This document shows, one piece after another, positions 11,111-23,429 of a stretch of DNA of 64,000 nucleotides (position 1 is the first letter of the stretch; the number at the start of each line of letters is the position of its first letter). The notes under the pieces were generated by a model that saw only the letters and a list, made by a program, of their open reading frames with translations, did no database searches and had not been told where the DNA came from. The translations under genes were made by a program, and so were the position numbers. The DNA lies in the NCBI RefSeq assembly GCF_029784165.1, contig NC_073695.1:233680380-233744379 (forward strand), given 5' to 3'. This stretch comes from Wyeomyia smithii. Its lineage: Eukaryota > Arthropoda > Insecta > Diptera > Culicidae.

Positions 11111-14100
11111 CCCAACCCAAATTCCTTTCTGAAATTATTCTGTGACCCATTCAGTTTGGCAAAATTCATATTGCCCAGTGAGCGAAAGCTTTTCCCACAT
11201 TTTATCCTGTAACAAATGAAACAGGTCAAACACTCACTTCAGCATGCATCCAACTGAATTTATGGCCATCCCATAGATCAGTGTCAGCTTCATCTGTCTA
11301 CTTCCGGTGGGTACACAGTAGGGCATGCCTCACCAAGCGTACCCCGTAAATAAATACTTACTTGTGTATTGGCAGTAAATTTATTAGTTAATAAATCCTT
11401 CTAAATCACCTTCAATTATTCGCACATCATCTTTCACAATAGTCTATAGACCGACGCCTTGCGAAGCACGGTTTTTGTCTCGATGTTACAAGGAAAAAAA
11501 ATTGCAAACTACTCAGCGATTGAACAATTGGTAGCTGAGCTGAATGCCTAGATGATAGCTTGCAACCAACTTCTTCATAACGGCGCGACACTTGTCCGTG
11601 CAGCAATTGCCACGTCCATCCATCAATCATTAACGCAAGCTAAGACCGTCAGTGTTTCTTTCGATACATACACGTATGCTAACAAGGCTCGAGGCGTCTG
11701 TCGTTTATGCTTATCCGATGGCTGCATCTGTCCTGTGGTTAGAGGAAGAAATTTGTCTTCATTTTGACAACTGATGCACTGCAACCGAGCTTTGTCTGGT
11801 TACAATGGTCTTGTGCGGCTATTGTGATTATAATTTGCCTGCTAAAACTGCAGTTCCCAACTTGGAACAAAAGAAAACTGGAGGATGTCTCTTGGATAGC
11901 GAGATGAAGTTGCAACATTGCCACGTATGTCCACAAAGTGTACGCCCACTCATGAAATTACTGCAACAGCATCCGCTCAAGTACCATTCTTCGGTCAGAC
12001 ATCTGCTCGAACGTATCGTAATGGATTCCTGTGAAGAGGAGACTGTGAATTCCTAGTCTTTAGGGCCATTATTTATACGTCCTGCTTGGAGTGCAAATAT
12101 TTTTGCATAATCACTTGGAGTATGCAAATTGTGTTCGCTCGTTAGCTTATTGTTATGTTAACCTAATTTCATCTGTCCTTTCCCGAGGTGGCTTAATCCA
12201 TCCGAGGCTTAGCAAGTGATTCTAGGCTATTGTGCCCATGCAAGTGTAACCTCGAGTATCGAGTTACGAAAGCACCAACACTTTCCATCAATCTTGCTGG
12301 CACCATCGACAGACCGACCCGGAGCCGACGGAGGCCGGCGGGCAAACCATACTTTCCCAATTGACTGTGGGGAGAAAATCGCTTGGCTAAATTGTTATTA
12401 CTACGTTTTGCAATCATAATAAACAAACAAACTAATGTTTGAGCTGCTTCTGCTGCGGCCGCATGCTGGGTGCCACCGGGCACTATTAGTGGGCAGATAA
12501 TGCTCACTGCAAGAATAATAACGAGCCGTTTGAAATGTGATACTTCTCGAGGACGTTTACCGGGTCTGCGAAAACTTCGTGGACGGACAAGTATGTGGTG
12601 CGGTTCGGGGTGCCCCCGCCAGCAGCGCCGGGAGCTCATTGGAATTGATTTAATGTTTTTAAAACGGTGATGTTTTTGTTGCTAGTCATTGAACAAGTTA
12701 TCCGTTACGTAATCTATTGAAAGTTCTTGAGCCTGAGCATAATTTGCAGCTTCATTAAGAACATCTTCAGCATTATTTACGATCATCCTGGTTTTGGCTT
12801 ACTCTGTTTTTGTTTTTATCTTGGTTCACAGAGTTTTTTTACACAGACATCACTGTTTTGCACAGTTATAGATAACTTTAAGCCACTGTGATCATTAATC
12901 GATTTTTCTTCGTGTAATATTTATAGGTTTCTCTAATTTCAAAAATATTCATATTGCATCCATGGATTAATTCAACTCTCATTGGCGCACATTGTAGATA
13001 TTATTCTCACCAAAACTAAAAAACGCAGGCCAGTCGAGGCCACATAAAATTGCCTACTCAAATCATTCCAAAGGATGGAACGCACACACGGTTTTCCTGC
13101 CAGTATGAGTGACCTATATTCCATCCCCAAAAAAAAAACCGTTACGACTCGCTGCCTACACCATAAATATTCCAGATTTGCAAATTGAAACACAAATTGC
13201 CCGCAGGGACATCTGAATGGTGCGCTGTACTGTCGCAACGAAAACCATTAAAAAAGGGTGCATTTCGGTTTGATTTGGCAGAAAAATAAAACGTTGCACA
13301 ATCGAGCCCTAGTTCTATCGAAAACCGACGAAACTCAATTGCCGTCTGTTCACTGCAACCGCAACGGTATGCAATTTTGGATTTTAATTACTGGAATAGC
13401 AGTTTCGTTTTAACGGAACCCGTTCGATGTTTTGGTTACCAAAAAGCTGCATAACCATACATGAAATCTGGTCTCTTTATGTTGTTTTTTTTTGCAACCC
13501 CTCAATTGATGACGCAATCAAATCAATCCCTCGTTCATTACACCCGCTTTCGCGTTTGTCGTCTGTGGTCGGCCACACTCTGGCACTCTAGGCAGCACAC
13601 TTTTGCAATCGCATTATTTTCCCTGTTTCCGAAATTGATCTTCTGACAATCTAAAATAATCGATTCCGAAAATGGATATGACATCTACTGAAGAAAAACG
13701 TTTGACAAATCGAATCGATTAGCGAAGGCGATACTGATACTGTCTAAAAAGGTTTTTGATCCCATCAAGTCCGCCGATTTTACGATCAACTGATCGGAAT
13801 CCATTTCTCGAACATTCAAAGAACCCTAGCAAACATCAAAGAATTGTGCGAAAAGAATATTGTCGCCATAAAAATATGAAGAATGGCACCTATTAACTTT
13901 TCACAGATCGATTTCAAAACGTTTTTCTTTCGTTCCCTCACCTCGGTAGGCACCAGCGAAAGGGAATGTTTTCTTTTTTCGTGTTTATATGCAAATATTT
14001 GCTCTACTGCGGTCTTTGATCGCCGCACGACTGACGCCTCCGAGCGATCGGAACGAGGTGCGACATCGGGGCGACACGATTCTGCAATTAATTCATTAAT

Positions 14101-15640
14101 GGGAATTCGATCGTGATGCGACTCCAGCCCGGCAGCCCTTTAACTTGAGCTTGACCACACGCAGAGCGCAAACAGAGTGATCCAAAATGGCTCCACTGAG
14201 CGAGCTGAACCTGTTCCGGCGCGATTGAGTGAACGGTGGCAGGCAAGACTGCTTACCTTGGCCGGTGATTGGTGGAGAAACCCGATTGATGGACGCTTCG
14301 ATTATCAGGAGAGGCGGAGATAACAAACGATTAACACTGTACGCTGACGTGCGATGGGGTGTGATAAGGATAGCTATCGCAGTCGCAGTGTCGGTGTCGG
14401 TGATGGACGCGAAGGCACAAAGTAATGCCTCCTGAGCCGGCCGCGCAGCTCGGTTGTGGATGAATTAATCAACGGTGTTGCCACCGGCCAAATCACTAAT
14501 CAGCAATGCATATTATTCATTGGCAGTCGATTCGTGATATGTTGTTATCTGGTTGACTGTTGCAGAGTGAATGTTCATTTCAAATGTTGTTTAGATTTAC
14601 ACGCGATTGGTTGTTACTGATTGGCGGTGGCGCAGATGTCGCAAATTCCGAGTGAGTGTTTGGTTTTCAATGCACTTTCAAGGACAGCAACGGTAAATGA
14701 AGTCAAAGTTGCTAGGCTTAATGACATTAAACTATTTGAGAAATCTTAGTTTTTTTTTGTAAAATAAGCCATACAGCCACATTCAGCAGAAAGTAACAGA
14801 AAGTAGTAGTTTAGTTATTCAAATCGCCGATCCTTAGCACCCGATTAATTTTTTTATGTTTGTTGGATATTAATATTTAATGAATTTCTATCGAATTTTC
14901 CTATCTCTACCTTAGGTTTTCGAGCTATAATGAAAACGGCCTGTTTACTTCAGGTTATGTTTTTCATTTTACCGTTTGCTCTAATATTTTATATTTACAT
15001 GTATCAATCTCGGTAAATGAACGAAAAATCTGTTTACATCCGACGTTTCGGTCGTTGAGTGTGACCTTTTTCGAGGAATTCTAAAATACATTGGTTTTTT
15101 GAACACTCTACAATAATTATGATCTATCGTCCACTTTCAAAGAGTTTTGTTTAAAAAATGTTTTTTATTGTTTGCATTTGATACTCCTACCATTCTCCTA
15201 ACGTTCTTTAGCCTTTTATGAATCGGTAGTTTTACCGCTTTTTTTAATAATTTCCAGCGTCACTTTTCTTATGATTATATTACCTAAAACAGTAAGGTTT
15301 TTGTGAGAATAATGGAGCACAGATTATTATCGGAGAATCTGTATGGTGGCGGTGATAAAAATCTTGCAAACAGAACAATAACCCGCAAAGATCATGCACT
15401 GAACAACAAAACGCTATATTTGAAAATAATTGATAGACCACAATTATTGTAGAATGTTTTCCAATAAACCAATTTATTTCAGAATTCCTTGAAAACGATC
15501 TCAACCAACGGTCGAAACTTTGGGTACAAAAAAAAACGTTTAGCAAGAATTTGCAGTCGAAAATCCAAATTTAGTACGATTATTATAATAAAGTTCGGAA
15601 AAAGTTTACTTTTTACACGCAGAACTACGTTTTACTAATC
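11111..15640. other. no confident gene; unique-looking sequence
   Basis: Balanced composition with GC-richer patches at 12.2-12.6 and 14.0-14.45 kb. One minus-strand frame at 12193-12639 contains a hydrophobic, secretion-like stretch (see findings), but no splice signals confirm it. No other feature supported. Confidence 0.45.
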
Positions 15641-15641
15641 T

Positions 15642-15852
15642 CCCAGCTGGTCTCGAGGTACGATGCTGGCCTAACAAGCCAGTAGTCGTAGGTTAGAGTC
15701 TCGGCTCGGGAGTAACTGTTAGTGTCAGTAGGATCGATGCGCTAGCTCCGCAATTGTGCTGTACGCTAAACAATTGGCTGCGAAGTCTGTGTATAAATGA
15801 ACAAAAGGTCGAATTACTAATCGGAATATGGCACCAAGGCTTTCCTTTTTTA
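15642..15852 (+). mobile_element. tRNA-derived SINE
   Basis: The 5' part shows a pol III A box (TGGTCTCGAGGTACGATGC, about 15649-15667) and a degenerate B box (GGTTAGAGTCTC, about 15691-15702), about 40 bp apart as in a tRNA. A non-tRNA body follows and ends near a T-run (15845-15851) that could serve as pol III terminator. The A box and the repeat-like body argue against a functional tRNA. No acceptor stem closes. Confidence 0.65.
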
Positions 15853-16555
15853 CTATGTTTTACTCAAAGCACAAAACAGATATGCGACTTAGGAATCAGA
15901 AACGGTATCTATCTCTTAGCTGAATTTTTCTTTTTAGAATGCAAGCATTGGGCAAAAATCAAAGAATGTTACTAATTCTGTTAAAAAAATCCTTGACATC
16001 TACACACACTATAGACATAGCAATTATTTTCGGTAAAAATCAATTTTTTTCTGCCTTTATGTTTTCTAACTAATGTACGGTACCATAAATATAAATGATT
16101 TACGTTTTTTTTTTTGAATTAAAAATTAGTGATCCTGCCGATTCTGCTCATATTAGATGAAAAAAATGAAAAAAAAAAAACGCTTGAAAACTAAAAAAAC
16201 TATTTTATTACCAACGCCCAAGTCCCCAAAGAACTGCGAGAAACTAGTGAAACCCTTTTTGCAGCTTTACAAGAAATTTTATTTTGAAAAAGTGCATTTT
16301 TTACCAAAAACTTCAAAAACTCTATGAAAAAGTTGAAAGATGCTTAAGGCATGTATGGCAGAAAGATGTATTTCTCAAATATGAAAAAATATCTAGAACG
16401 TAGTAGGCCTCTAAAACCACATGAGAAAAAGTTAGTTGGTATTTTTCGATTTTAAGAACATTTAAGAATGTTTGTGTATAAAACTACCTGTATGTGGTCG
16501 ATTTTCAAGAAATAAAACCAGAGTGTCTTTAAAAATTTTTCTAAACAAAAACACT
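15853..16555. other. AT-rich, no gene
   Basis: Poly(A)-rich and poly(T)-rich sequence with no credible open frame or repeat terminus. Confidence 0.5.
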
Positions 16556-16662
16556 TTACTTTTCTTTTACTTTTTTGGCTAACGGACCGTTCACCGGTCT
16601 AGGGCCGAACGAATTAGAGATGTCCAGCTTCTTCTGTCGTGGGCAGCCGTTCTCCAGTCTCC

Positions 16663-17822
16663 TCATACACCAGCAGATCGTGCATCTTCTTCCACCGCGC
16701 ACATCCACCGCGTGCGACCACAGAATCGACGGCCTCTTCCTGGCTTTCTACTGAAGATAGTTTTGGCGGCTCTCTCGTCAGGTATTTTGGCTACATGTCC
16801 AGCCCTCTGAGGCCTGTCCCGCTGAATTACCTTCACTATATCAGCATGTTTGTATACCTGGTGCAACTCGTGATTCATGTGTCTGCGTCACACTCCATCT
16901 TCCAGTTTACCGTCAAGTATCGATCGCAGAGCTTTACGCTCAAAAACTCCGAGCACTCGTCGGTCAGCTTCATTCAGCATCCATGTTTCATGTCCGTAGA
17001 GGGCTACCGGGAGTATCAGCGTCATATACAGCGCTAGCTTCGTGCGAGTTTGCAAATTACGGGACCTTAGCTGGTTACGTAGTCCGTAGAAGGCCCTATT
17101 TGCAGCTGCTGCTCGTCGTTTCACTTCACGGCTCATATCGTTGTCACAAGCGTACCAAGATGAACGAATTCATCAACCTCTTCAAATCGTTCCCCATCTC
17201 TCTTTACCTCAGCACCAATACCACGGGAGCTTCCACGCTCTTTACCAGCTACCATGTACTTGGTTTTGGTAGAATTAATGACAAGTCCCAATCTCGCTGC
17301 TTCCCTCTTTAAAGGTACGAAGACCTCCTTCACGGCCCTCCGGTCGATACCGATGATATCGATGTCGTCCGCAAAACCAAGAAGCATGTGAGATTTCGTG
17401 ATGATCGTACCGTATCTTTCCCCGTTTGTTCTTCGTACTGCGCCTTCAAGGGCGATGTTGAATAGTAAGTTAGAGAGCTCATCCCCCTGCTTTACTCCAT
17501 CCAACGTTACGAACGCGACTGATGTCTCGGCAGCTATCCGCAGGTATGATTTCGATCCCTCCAGCGTCATATGACTCAACTTAATTTGTTTCGTAGGGAA
17601 ACCGTGTTCCGGCAAGATCTGCCACAGCTCGTTTCTTTTCACTGAGTCGTATGCCGCCTTGAAATCCACAAACAAATGGTGCGTCTGCAGGTTATACTCC
17701 CGGAACTTATCGAGGATCTGTCGCAGGGTGAAGATTTGCGCTGGCGAGCACCTGCTCCTCGTACTCGCGCGTCTTCCGAAGGTGGATTCTATTTTCGGCA
17801 GCTCTTGCTTCTTGTCTTCCAC
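16663..17822 (-). pseudogene. RTE reverse transcriptase, copy A, N-terminally deleted
   Basis: The frame at 17822-17133 contains IFTLRQILDKFREYNLQTHH, FVDFKAAYDSVKRNEL (palm, first catalytic Asp), VKQGDELSNLLFNIALEG and LLGFADDIDIIG (FADD catalytic box), then INSTKTKYMVAGKERGSS. A shift at about 17136 leads to the C-terminal thumb region (NRAFYGLRNQLRSR, LILPVALYGHETWML, GVWRRHMNHELHQVYK). Residues before IFTLRQ, including the usual NYRGI motif, are missing. The FADD box survives, but the copy cannot make an active enzyme. Confidence 0.8.
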
Positions 17823-18030
17823 GCGTCGTACCTGCTACCTGTCAGGCGTATTTTCGGCCACGTCATCAGCTTTCAACCGCTGAATGTTGAAACGCGTCGT
17901 CCTCTATGTGCTAGATTTCAGCACGTTCGACAACCGTGCGCGGATCTTACAAACGTAGAGATAATGGTCAGAGTCAATGTTTAGTCCTCGAAAAGAACTA
18001 ACATCAGTAACATCCTTAAAGTGCCGACCG

Positions 18031-18668
18031 TCAATCAGTACGTGATCGACCTAGGAGCAGGCTTCTCCAGGTGTGTTTCCGAATATTCAAACGTGGAAAA
18101 TAAGAGCTACATATAGCCATTCCTCTGGCCGCGGCAAAGTTTATCAGCCTCAGGCCGTTTTCATTGGTTGACGAGTGGAGGCTATGCTTTCCAGTGACCG
18201 GACGGAAGAATTCCTCCCTCCCTGCCTGTGCGTTTGCATCTCCGATGACGACTTTTTCGTCGTGTTTCGGGCACTCGTCATAGATTCGCTCAAGCTTGTC
18301 ATAGAACTCATTCTTGACTTCATCGGATTTGTCGTTTGTCGGTGCATAGGTGTTGATTACACTGTAGTTGAAGAATTTTCCCTTAATCCTCAACACGCAT
18401 ATACGGTCGCCTCCACCGGATGACTTTTGTTTTCTGATTTTCCAGCACTACTAAATCGACCCTCCGTTCCGCTGCTTTGCCGCCACTATAGTAGATGTGG
18501 TACTTGAAAGAAATGTGTGCAATAGGGTACACTGCACGGAATTCCCTTTCTACCGAACCTCCTGAATCGCTGCAATTTCGACCTCCTGTCGCTGCAGTTC
18601 TCGAGCAAGCAAGCCAGCCCGCGCCGGTTTCTCAATAAACCAATAAACCGGACGTTCCAAGTACCCAA
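18031..18668 (-). pseudogene. RTE endonuclease domain, copy A
   Basis: The start reads MGTWNVRFIGLL, the usual N-terminus of RTE endonucleases (GTWNVRTL). Later come INTYAPTNDKSDE, VVIGDANAQAGREEFF (metal-binding GDxN motif) and GLRLINFAAARGMAICS. Past 18031 the frame shifts, and the catalytic SDH motif is still readable as NIDSDHYL near 17965. In an active LINE this domain nicks target DNA to prime reverse transcription. Here it is broken by several frame changes and cannot give one protein. Confidence 0.75.
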
Positions 18669-19209
18669 ATTCCAATCGTTTACCTCAATCTTTTTCCGTG
18701 TTCGTAGCCTAGACCTTTGCCGATTAATCCGTTCCGTATTCCTAACTTCGTTGTTCGTGGTTGTAAAAAGGTTTCGGTATGCTCTTACCAGGGTCGCGAT
18801 ACCTACATCCTGTTAATGGGGCTACCATCTTAGGTGTAGCTGGCGAGATTCAGCATTCCATAGTTCAGCCGCCCGCTCCGGGTCAGACGCTGTTGTACGC
18901 CGCCCCTAATATGGGGACACAGCCGCGTACGACACCCTTCCAAGTCACCATACGACCAAAGTTTCCACCGGGGGTTGGTTACCCGATCTCCGCTAAGGTT
19001 ACTCGTAACCCGGTCGACACCTCGTGGAGGTTGGGATAGGAGTTGCTGGACAGAGATGAATGACCACATTAGGTTCTCAAGCTACACGTGTCCAATCGTT
19101 TTCCAACTTAAATAAAAACAATTTTTCTCAAACAAATTCAACGTCGCCGGTGTTTCATTCGTCGCCCCGCTTGCCGTCTGCCTAACACTAACACTGAGTG
19201 GTAGTAGCA

Positions 19210-19890
19210 ATACACGCCGTGTTTGTTTTCTATCAATCTTCACTCCAGCACTAACATGCTCCCTATCAGCTACTGTTTACTTTGTACAGAGTTAATGATG
19301 AGTCTTAACCCTGCCGCTTCCCTCTTTAAAGGCCTGGAGGCCTTCTCTACGACCCTACGGTCGCTACCGATGATACCAGTGTTGTCCGCAAAACCAAAGA
19401 GCATGTGAGATAACGTGATGATCGTAACGTTTTTTTGCACATTTGCTCTTCGTACTGCACTTTCAGGGGCGATGTTGAATAGTAAGTTGGAGAGCGCATT
19501 CTCCTGCTTCTGTTCATCTAATGTTACAAACCCGTCAGTTATCCGCAAGCATGACAGGCATAACGACTCAGCTTAACTAGTTTCGTCGGGGAACAGTGTT
19601 CCAGCATAGTCTGCCACAGTTCGTTTCTTTTCACTGAGTCGTATGCCGCCCTGAAGTCCACAAACAGATGGTGAGTCGGTAAGTTGTACTCCCGGAACTT
19701 ATCGAGAATTTGTCGCAGAATGGAAATTTGATCCGTTGTGGAACACTCCTGTCGAAAATCTGCCTGGAAATAGAGGATACGGGAGAGCACTTTATATGCG
19801 GAGTTGAGCAATGTAATACCTCGATAGTGCGCCTCTCTATTTTTGATGCCGGTATGGTTGCGGAAGAAAAGCGGTTCCACAGGGCTGTGC
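19210..19890 (-). pseudogene. RTE reverse transcriptase fragment, piece B1
   Basis: Minus-strand motifs in order: YRGITLLNSAYKVLSRILYF, ILRQILDKFREYNLPTHH, FVDFRAAYDSVKRNELWQ, then (after a frame change near 19548) LSNLLFNIAPESAVRRAN and MLFGFADNTGIIGSDRR. The catalytic box is FADN instead of FADD, which would remove the second Asp. The sequence stops near the NS(T)KTKY region. It is close in sequence to copy A but keeps the segment A lacks. Confidence 0.7.
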
Positions 19891-20460
19891 CAATGGGTTT
19901 TTGCCCAGTGCGCAATGGGGTTTTCTCCAAGCAGCGCGTGGATTTCAGGTTTCAAACGCGTTCTCGATTCCGTAGTCCCATCAGGGCACTGTACAGCACC
20001 AACTGCGTGCATCGTTGCGCTCGATTCGATCGATGTTTTCCGAATTGTAAAGTAAGTAGGATTTCTAGTCTGGATACGTCTCTGGATTTTCTTGCTAGTT
20101 TTATTGTCGGCGATCACCGGTGACACCATATACACGAAGTCATTGTGCACCTCAAGCTCATCGCCGTCTACGGAGATTTGACGTATGTGCATACGCATTT
20201 ATCTGCATTCCGATTTCTCTGGCTTCCGCTTTCTGTTGAGCGTAGGTTTCCTCCACCGTCGCAAAGTTACGCGTTATGATTTCGGAGTTATCTATGAAGA
20301 CCGACTTTGTGAAATTTGTGCCCCACGTGTCGATGGATGCCCTCCGGAACACACCCTTAAGGGCTATGTAGAACAGCGCGACATTTCTATAAGATCTGTC
20401 TTATCTGATGACGCGGGCCCCCATCGAGCTCGCTTGGTACTGACCCATAAACCTCCTGGG
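19890..20460 (-). pseudogene. RTE reverse transcriptase fragment, piece B2 (different subfamily)
   Basis: Minus-strand text includes RRASIDTWGTNFTKSVF, NFATVEETYAQQKAEAREIG, ISVDGDELEVHNDFVYMVSP and TSKKIQRRIQTRNPTYFTIR. These match the C-terminal half of an RTE RT (the region after the catalytic box). Piece B2 ends and B1 begins within one open frame near 19890, so the locus is a fusion of two LINE remnants rather than one element. Confidence 0.6.
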
Positions 20461-22861
20461 TGATGACGACTCCCGCTATATACTAATCATCGCCGGCGTT
20501 TTTATTGTTTTTTAACTTGCCGATCTCACAACGAGCTTCATGAACAACGATGCGGAGCTGGTACTGCGTTATCTGCTGCTGGTGCTGCTAGGTCAGTTCT
20601 TGTTCCGCTTCTGCTTGCTATTTCGTCGGTACGGAATCCATCCAAGTTCTTCTTCAACCTGGCATCAGTGAGAAAGTTCTCATCCGCGTCGTTGCACATG
20701 TCGTCTTTTGGCCCATAGTTTCTGCAGGACAGATACTCGATCTCCTCTTGTTCACGAATCTCTTCCTGGGACTAGGTCTATGTTTTCTGTCCTGGGAAAA
20801 AGTGACGAGTGACCTAGAGTTAAAGTCACTATAATTAAATAAATAAATAAATACACTGGGAAACATTCTGTAAAAGTGAAAATGAAACCTGCCAGATATT
20901 AGATTAAATTTCACACGGTCATAACTGGATAACGAGAATGTGGAACAATTAAAGTAATTCTGAATAATTAAGCAAATACTGTGATTCTAGTTTTATGCCG
21001 AAATTAAAATTAACTGCGAAATGAAATGCATGTTATTAAAATGTTTTGTGCAAAAAAAGTAAAAGCATGTTTTTTTCGCCGATAAAATTTGATACCTGCT
21101 TTTTCAAAGAACAGCATTGAAATTTGTTTTTTTTAAATGTATATGCCTCCGAGTTCTGTTTTGAAATAGTTACAACGAGTGTTTTGACATTTGTCACCGA
21201 TTTTTCAAACTTTGTTTTGAAGTATCTGTTGAGCGATTAAAAATAAAAATAAAAACAAGACAGATATCAATGGAACCGCGGATTCGTGTATGCCAATAAT
21301 ATATAACCAATTAATGATTAGAACGAATGCATAAGTTAAAAATCATCCAACAAAAAGAGCATCACCTCACACAGTCGCATTCTACGACCCGAGACGGCGA
21401 TGTGCGATATGAGAAACTATCGATATGAGGAAATATGTTGAACAACATTGTCGCCTTTTTCTTTCTCGGAATCAGCAGTCCTCGGAAATCCAAACATCAA
21501 AATTGTTTTGGATCGCGTTCCCCCTCCCACCCCCAAAAAGCCCCATCGGCAGCGAGCGCGACCACTACCGTAAGATTATCCGATTAGCCCGAGGAAGACC
21601 CAAGCGAAAAGAGAAGTTTGGATTAATTAAAATTTTACGACATATTCCTCGGCCCGGCGGGGGTGCCGGAGCGTGGAATATTAAAATATTTCGAGCCCGC
21701 TCGAAGCTCGGGCTGCCGGCTGAGGTGCTATCGGTGCGTTTCGCTTGTCCTACGAGCATGTAGTCTCACGAGCCGCTCTTGGGTGTTCGAATGGCATCAT
21801 TCAATCGAACCGGCGCAGTGTGGCGGTGAATTCATTACCAACGGAGCGGGGTCCTCCGCCTGAGGACATCCCAAAATGGCTCGAAAGCGTAACGTAATCA
21901 AAGTCACACGGATGAAAATCGACTAATTTACATCAGCTGATGCTCTAGTGTGGGGCAGATGGAAGCAGTTAGCTATTATGAAAATTAGACTCGGACTGGG
22001 CCGATCTCACTACGATAGATCTACGACATGAGACGAGATACGCGTACGAGACAAGCCAAGGGTTGAGTTATTTATCGGTCTTTCAGAAGTCAGATGGAAA
22101 GCACTTCCGACAAATGGATTGTTCACCTTCGGGTCGAGATTATCTTAGATGGCTTATCTAGAGATTTTCGTTCACACCACAAAGGTGCCGTGAATTTGTG
22201 ATTGCTGAAGACAAAATTTTTTGATATTTTTTTAACAATTTCAAACAGCAAAATCAATCAATAAACTATACTGTCATATTTAGAAGAACGATGTCAATGA
22301 GTGGAAAGGCACGCGCAGCAAGCAGGCAGGCATGATGTAATCTATTCGTTTTGCTCGTTGAACCGTTTTCAACGGTTTCATCCCTTATTCTATTCTGTTG
22401 CTCATGCGGGTCCCCACGGAGCAAAACAGGGTGGCTGCAAGGGTGAGGCACCGCAGTGCATCTTAGTGGTTAGTTATTGTGGGCCAGGAAAGTGTGCTTC
22501 CTTACAACAATTCGTCTTTCATTCCCTGCATCCATTCTTTCGATGCTTTGTCCGTCGTACGACAGTATAACAAACAGACCGGGCGGGGGTTGTGATTGAG
22601 AACAATAATGACGATAATCGGGGGAAGCGAAAAACGGTGAATGTAACGATGATGATGAGGATGAAGTCTATCACTGGCGTGTGGAAAGGGGTGGCAATCG
22701 AGACGTGTCAGAGCGTAAATTGAAAGAAATTGACAGGAACAGCTCGCTTGGTTGCAGGATCTGCCGCAGAAGTGGTTGCGTTCTGAGGAGGGATTGGCGC
22801 AACTTGGCTTATTCGAGGTCGATTGGGATTAAGTAGCAGAAGGGGAAAATCTTTTCCACCG
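20461..22861. other. retroelement tail and non-coding DNA
   Basis: A (TAAA)n-like tail at about 20838-20853, preceded by GTGACCTAGAGTTAAAGTCAC, looks like the 3' end of a short retroelement (low confidence). The rest has a GC-rich patch at 21.5-21.9 kb but no supported gene. Confidence 0.4.
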
Positions 22862-22866
22862 TTACC

Positions 22867-22892
22867 GCTGCTGCTGCTGCTGCTGCTGCTGC
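22867..22892. repeat. (CTG)n microsatellite
   Basis: About eight perfect CTG triplets. On the minus strand they read as a serine run in a short open frame that has no other coding support. Confidence 0.9.
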
Positions 22893-23429
22893 CGTGCAAG
22901 GAGGTTACGGGTCATGTGACTAACCGATGTGTGCTACATAGAGTGAAGGAGAGAAAATCAATAATCCTTAAATCTGGTTGAAATTGAAATTGATCGCTTT
23001 CACTCGAGACGGATAAAATGTCTCATTCATGAGATTCGTTGAACTCGAAACCACCAAGCGTGAAATGGTTTTTCGATAACTGTTTTAATGAAGAGGTTTA
23101 TTTCGATTGCAATCAGCACTTCTGATTGGGTTTTGCTCTAGCACATTACTGAGCTTGGAAAGGCTCATCATAAATGCTTTTAAAAGTCGAAAAAATTTAC
23201 TTGAACCTAATCATAGTAAGGGTGTTTAGTTCCTTGTTGGGAATATTTCAGGGGCTGATAGAAGGCCATATTTGACGAAAAAAATTCCTCTACGCGTATG
23301 CCTTGACGTTAATCTATTCAGAGTTATTCAACTTTTAAGTTTCTCAAATACTGTTCCTTAGCTCAAACTTTGTTTGTTTACCACTAAAAGTGTTTCTCCT
23401 AGATTCATTTGAAAGCTGAGAAAATTTCT

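Larger units (their letters stand above)
16556..19100 (-). mobile_element. RTE-clade LINE, copy A (5' UTR, endonuclease, partial RT)
   Basis: Read on the minus strand, the copy runs from a 5' UTR (about 19100-18700), through an apurinic-type endonuclease (18668-17950) and reverse transcriptase (17822-16640), to a 3' tail with AAGTAA-like words near 16560-16590. The 5' UTR block CAGCAACTCCTATCCCAACC recurs in copy C near 58265, so this UTR belongs to the element. Stops and frameshifts occur throughout. The linker between endonuclease and RT, and the RT N-terminus, are missing. Confidence 0.8.

Noticed and set aside
15642..15720. Functional tRNA gene
   Set aside because: A and B boxes are present but no acceptor stem closes and a SINE body follows.
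18779..19039. 86-codon plus-strand frame as a gene
   Set aside because: It is antisense to the 5' UTR of RTE copy A, shown by the block shared with copy C near 58265.
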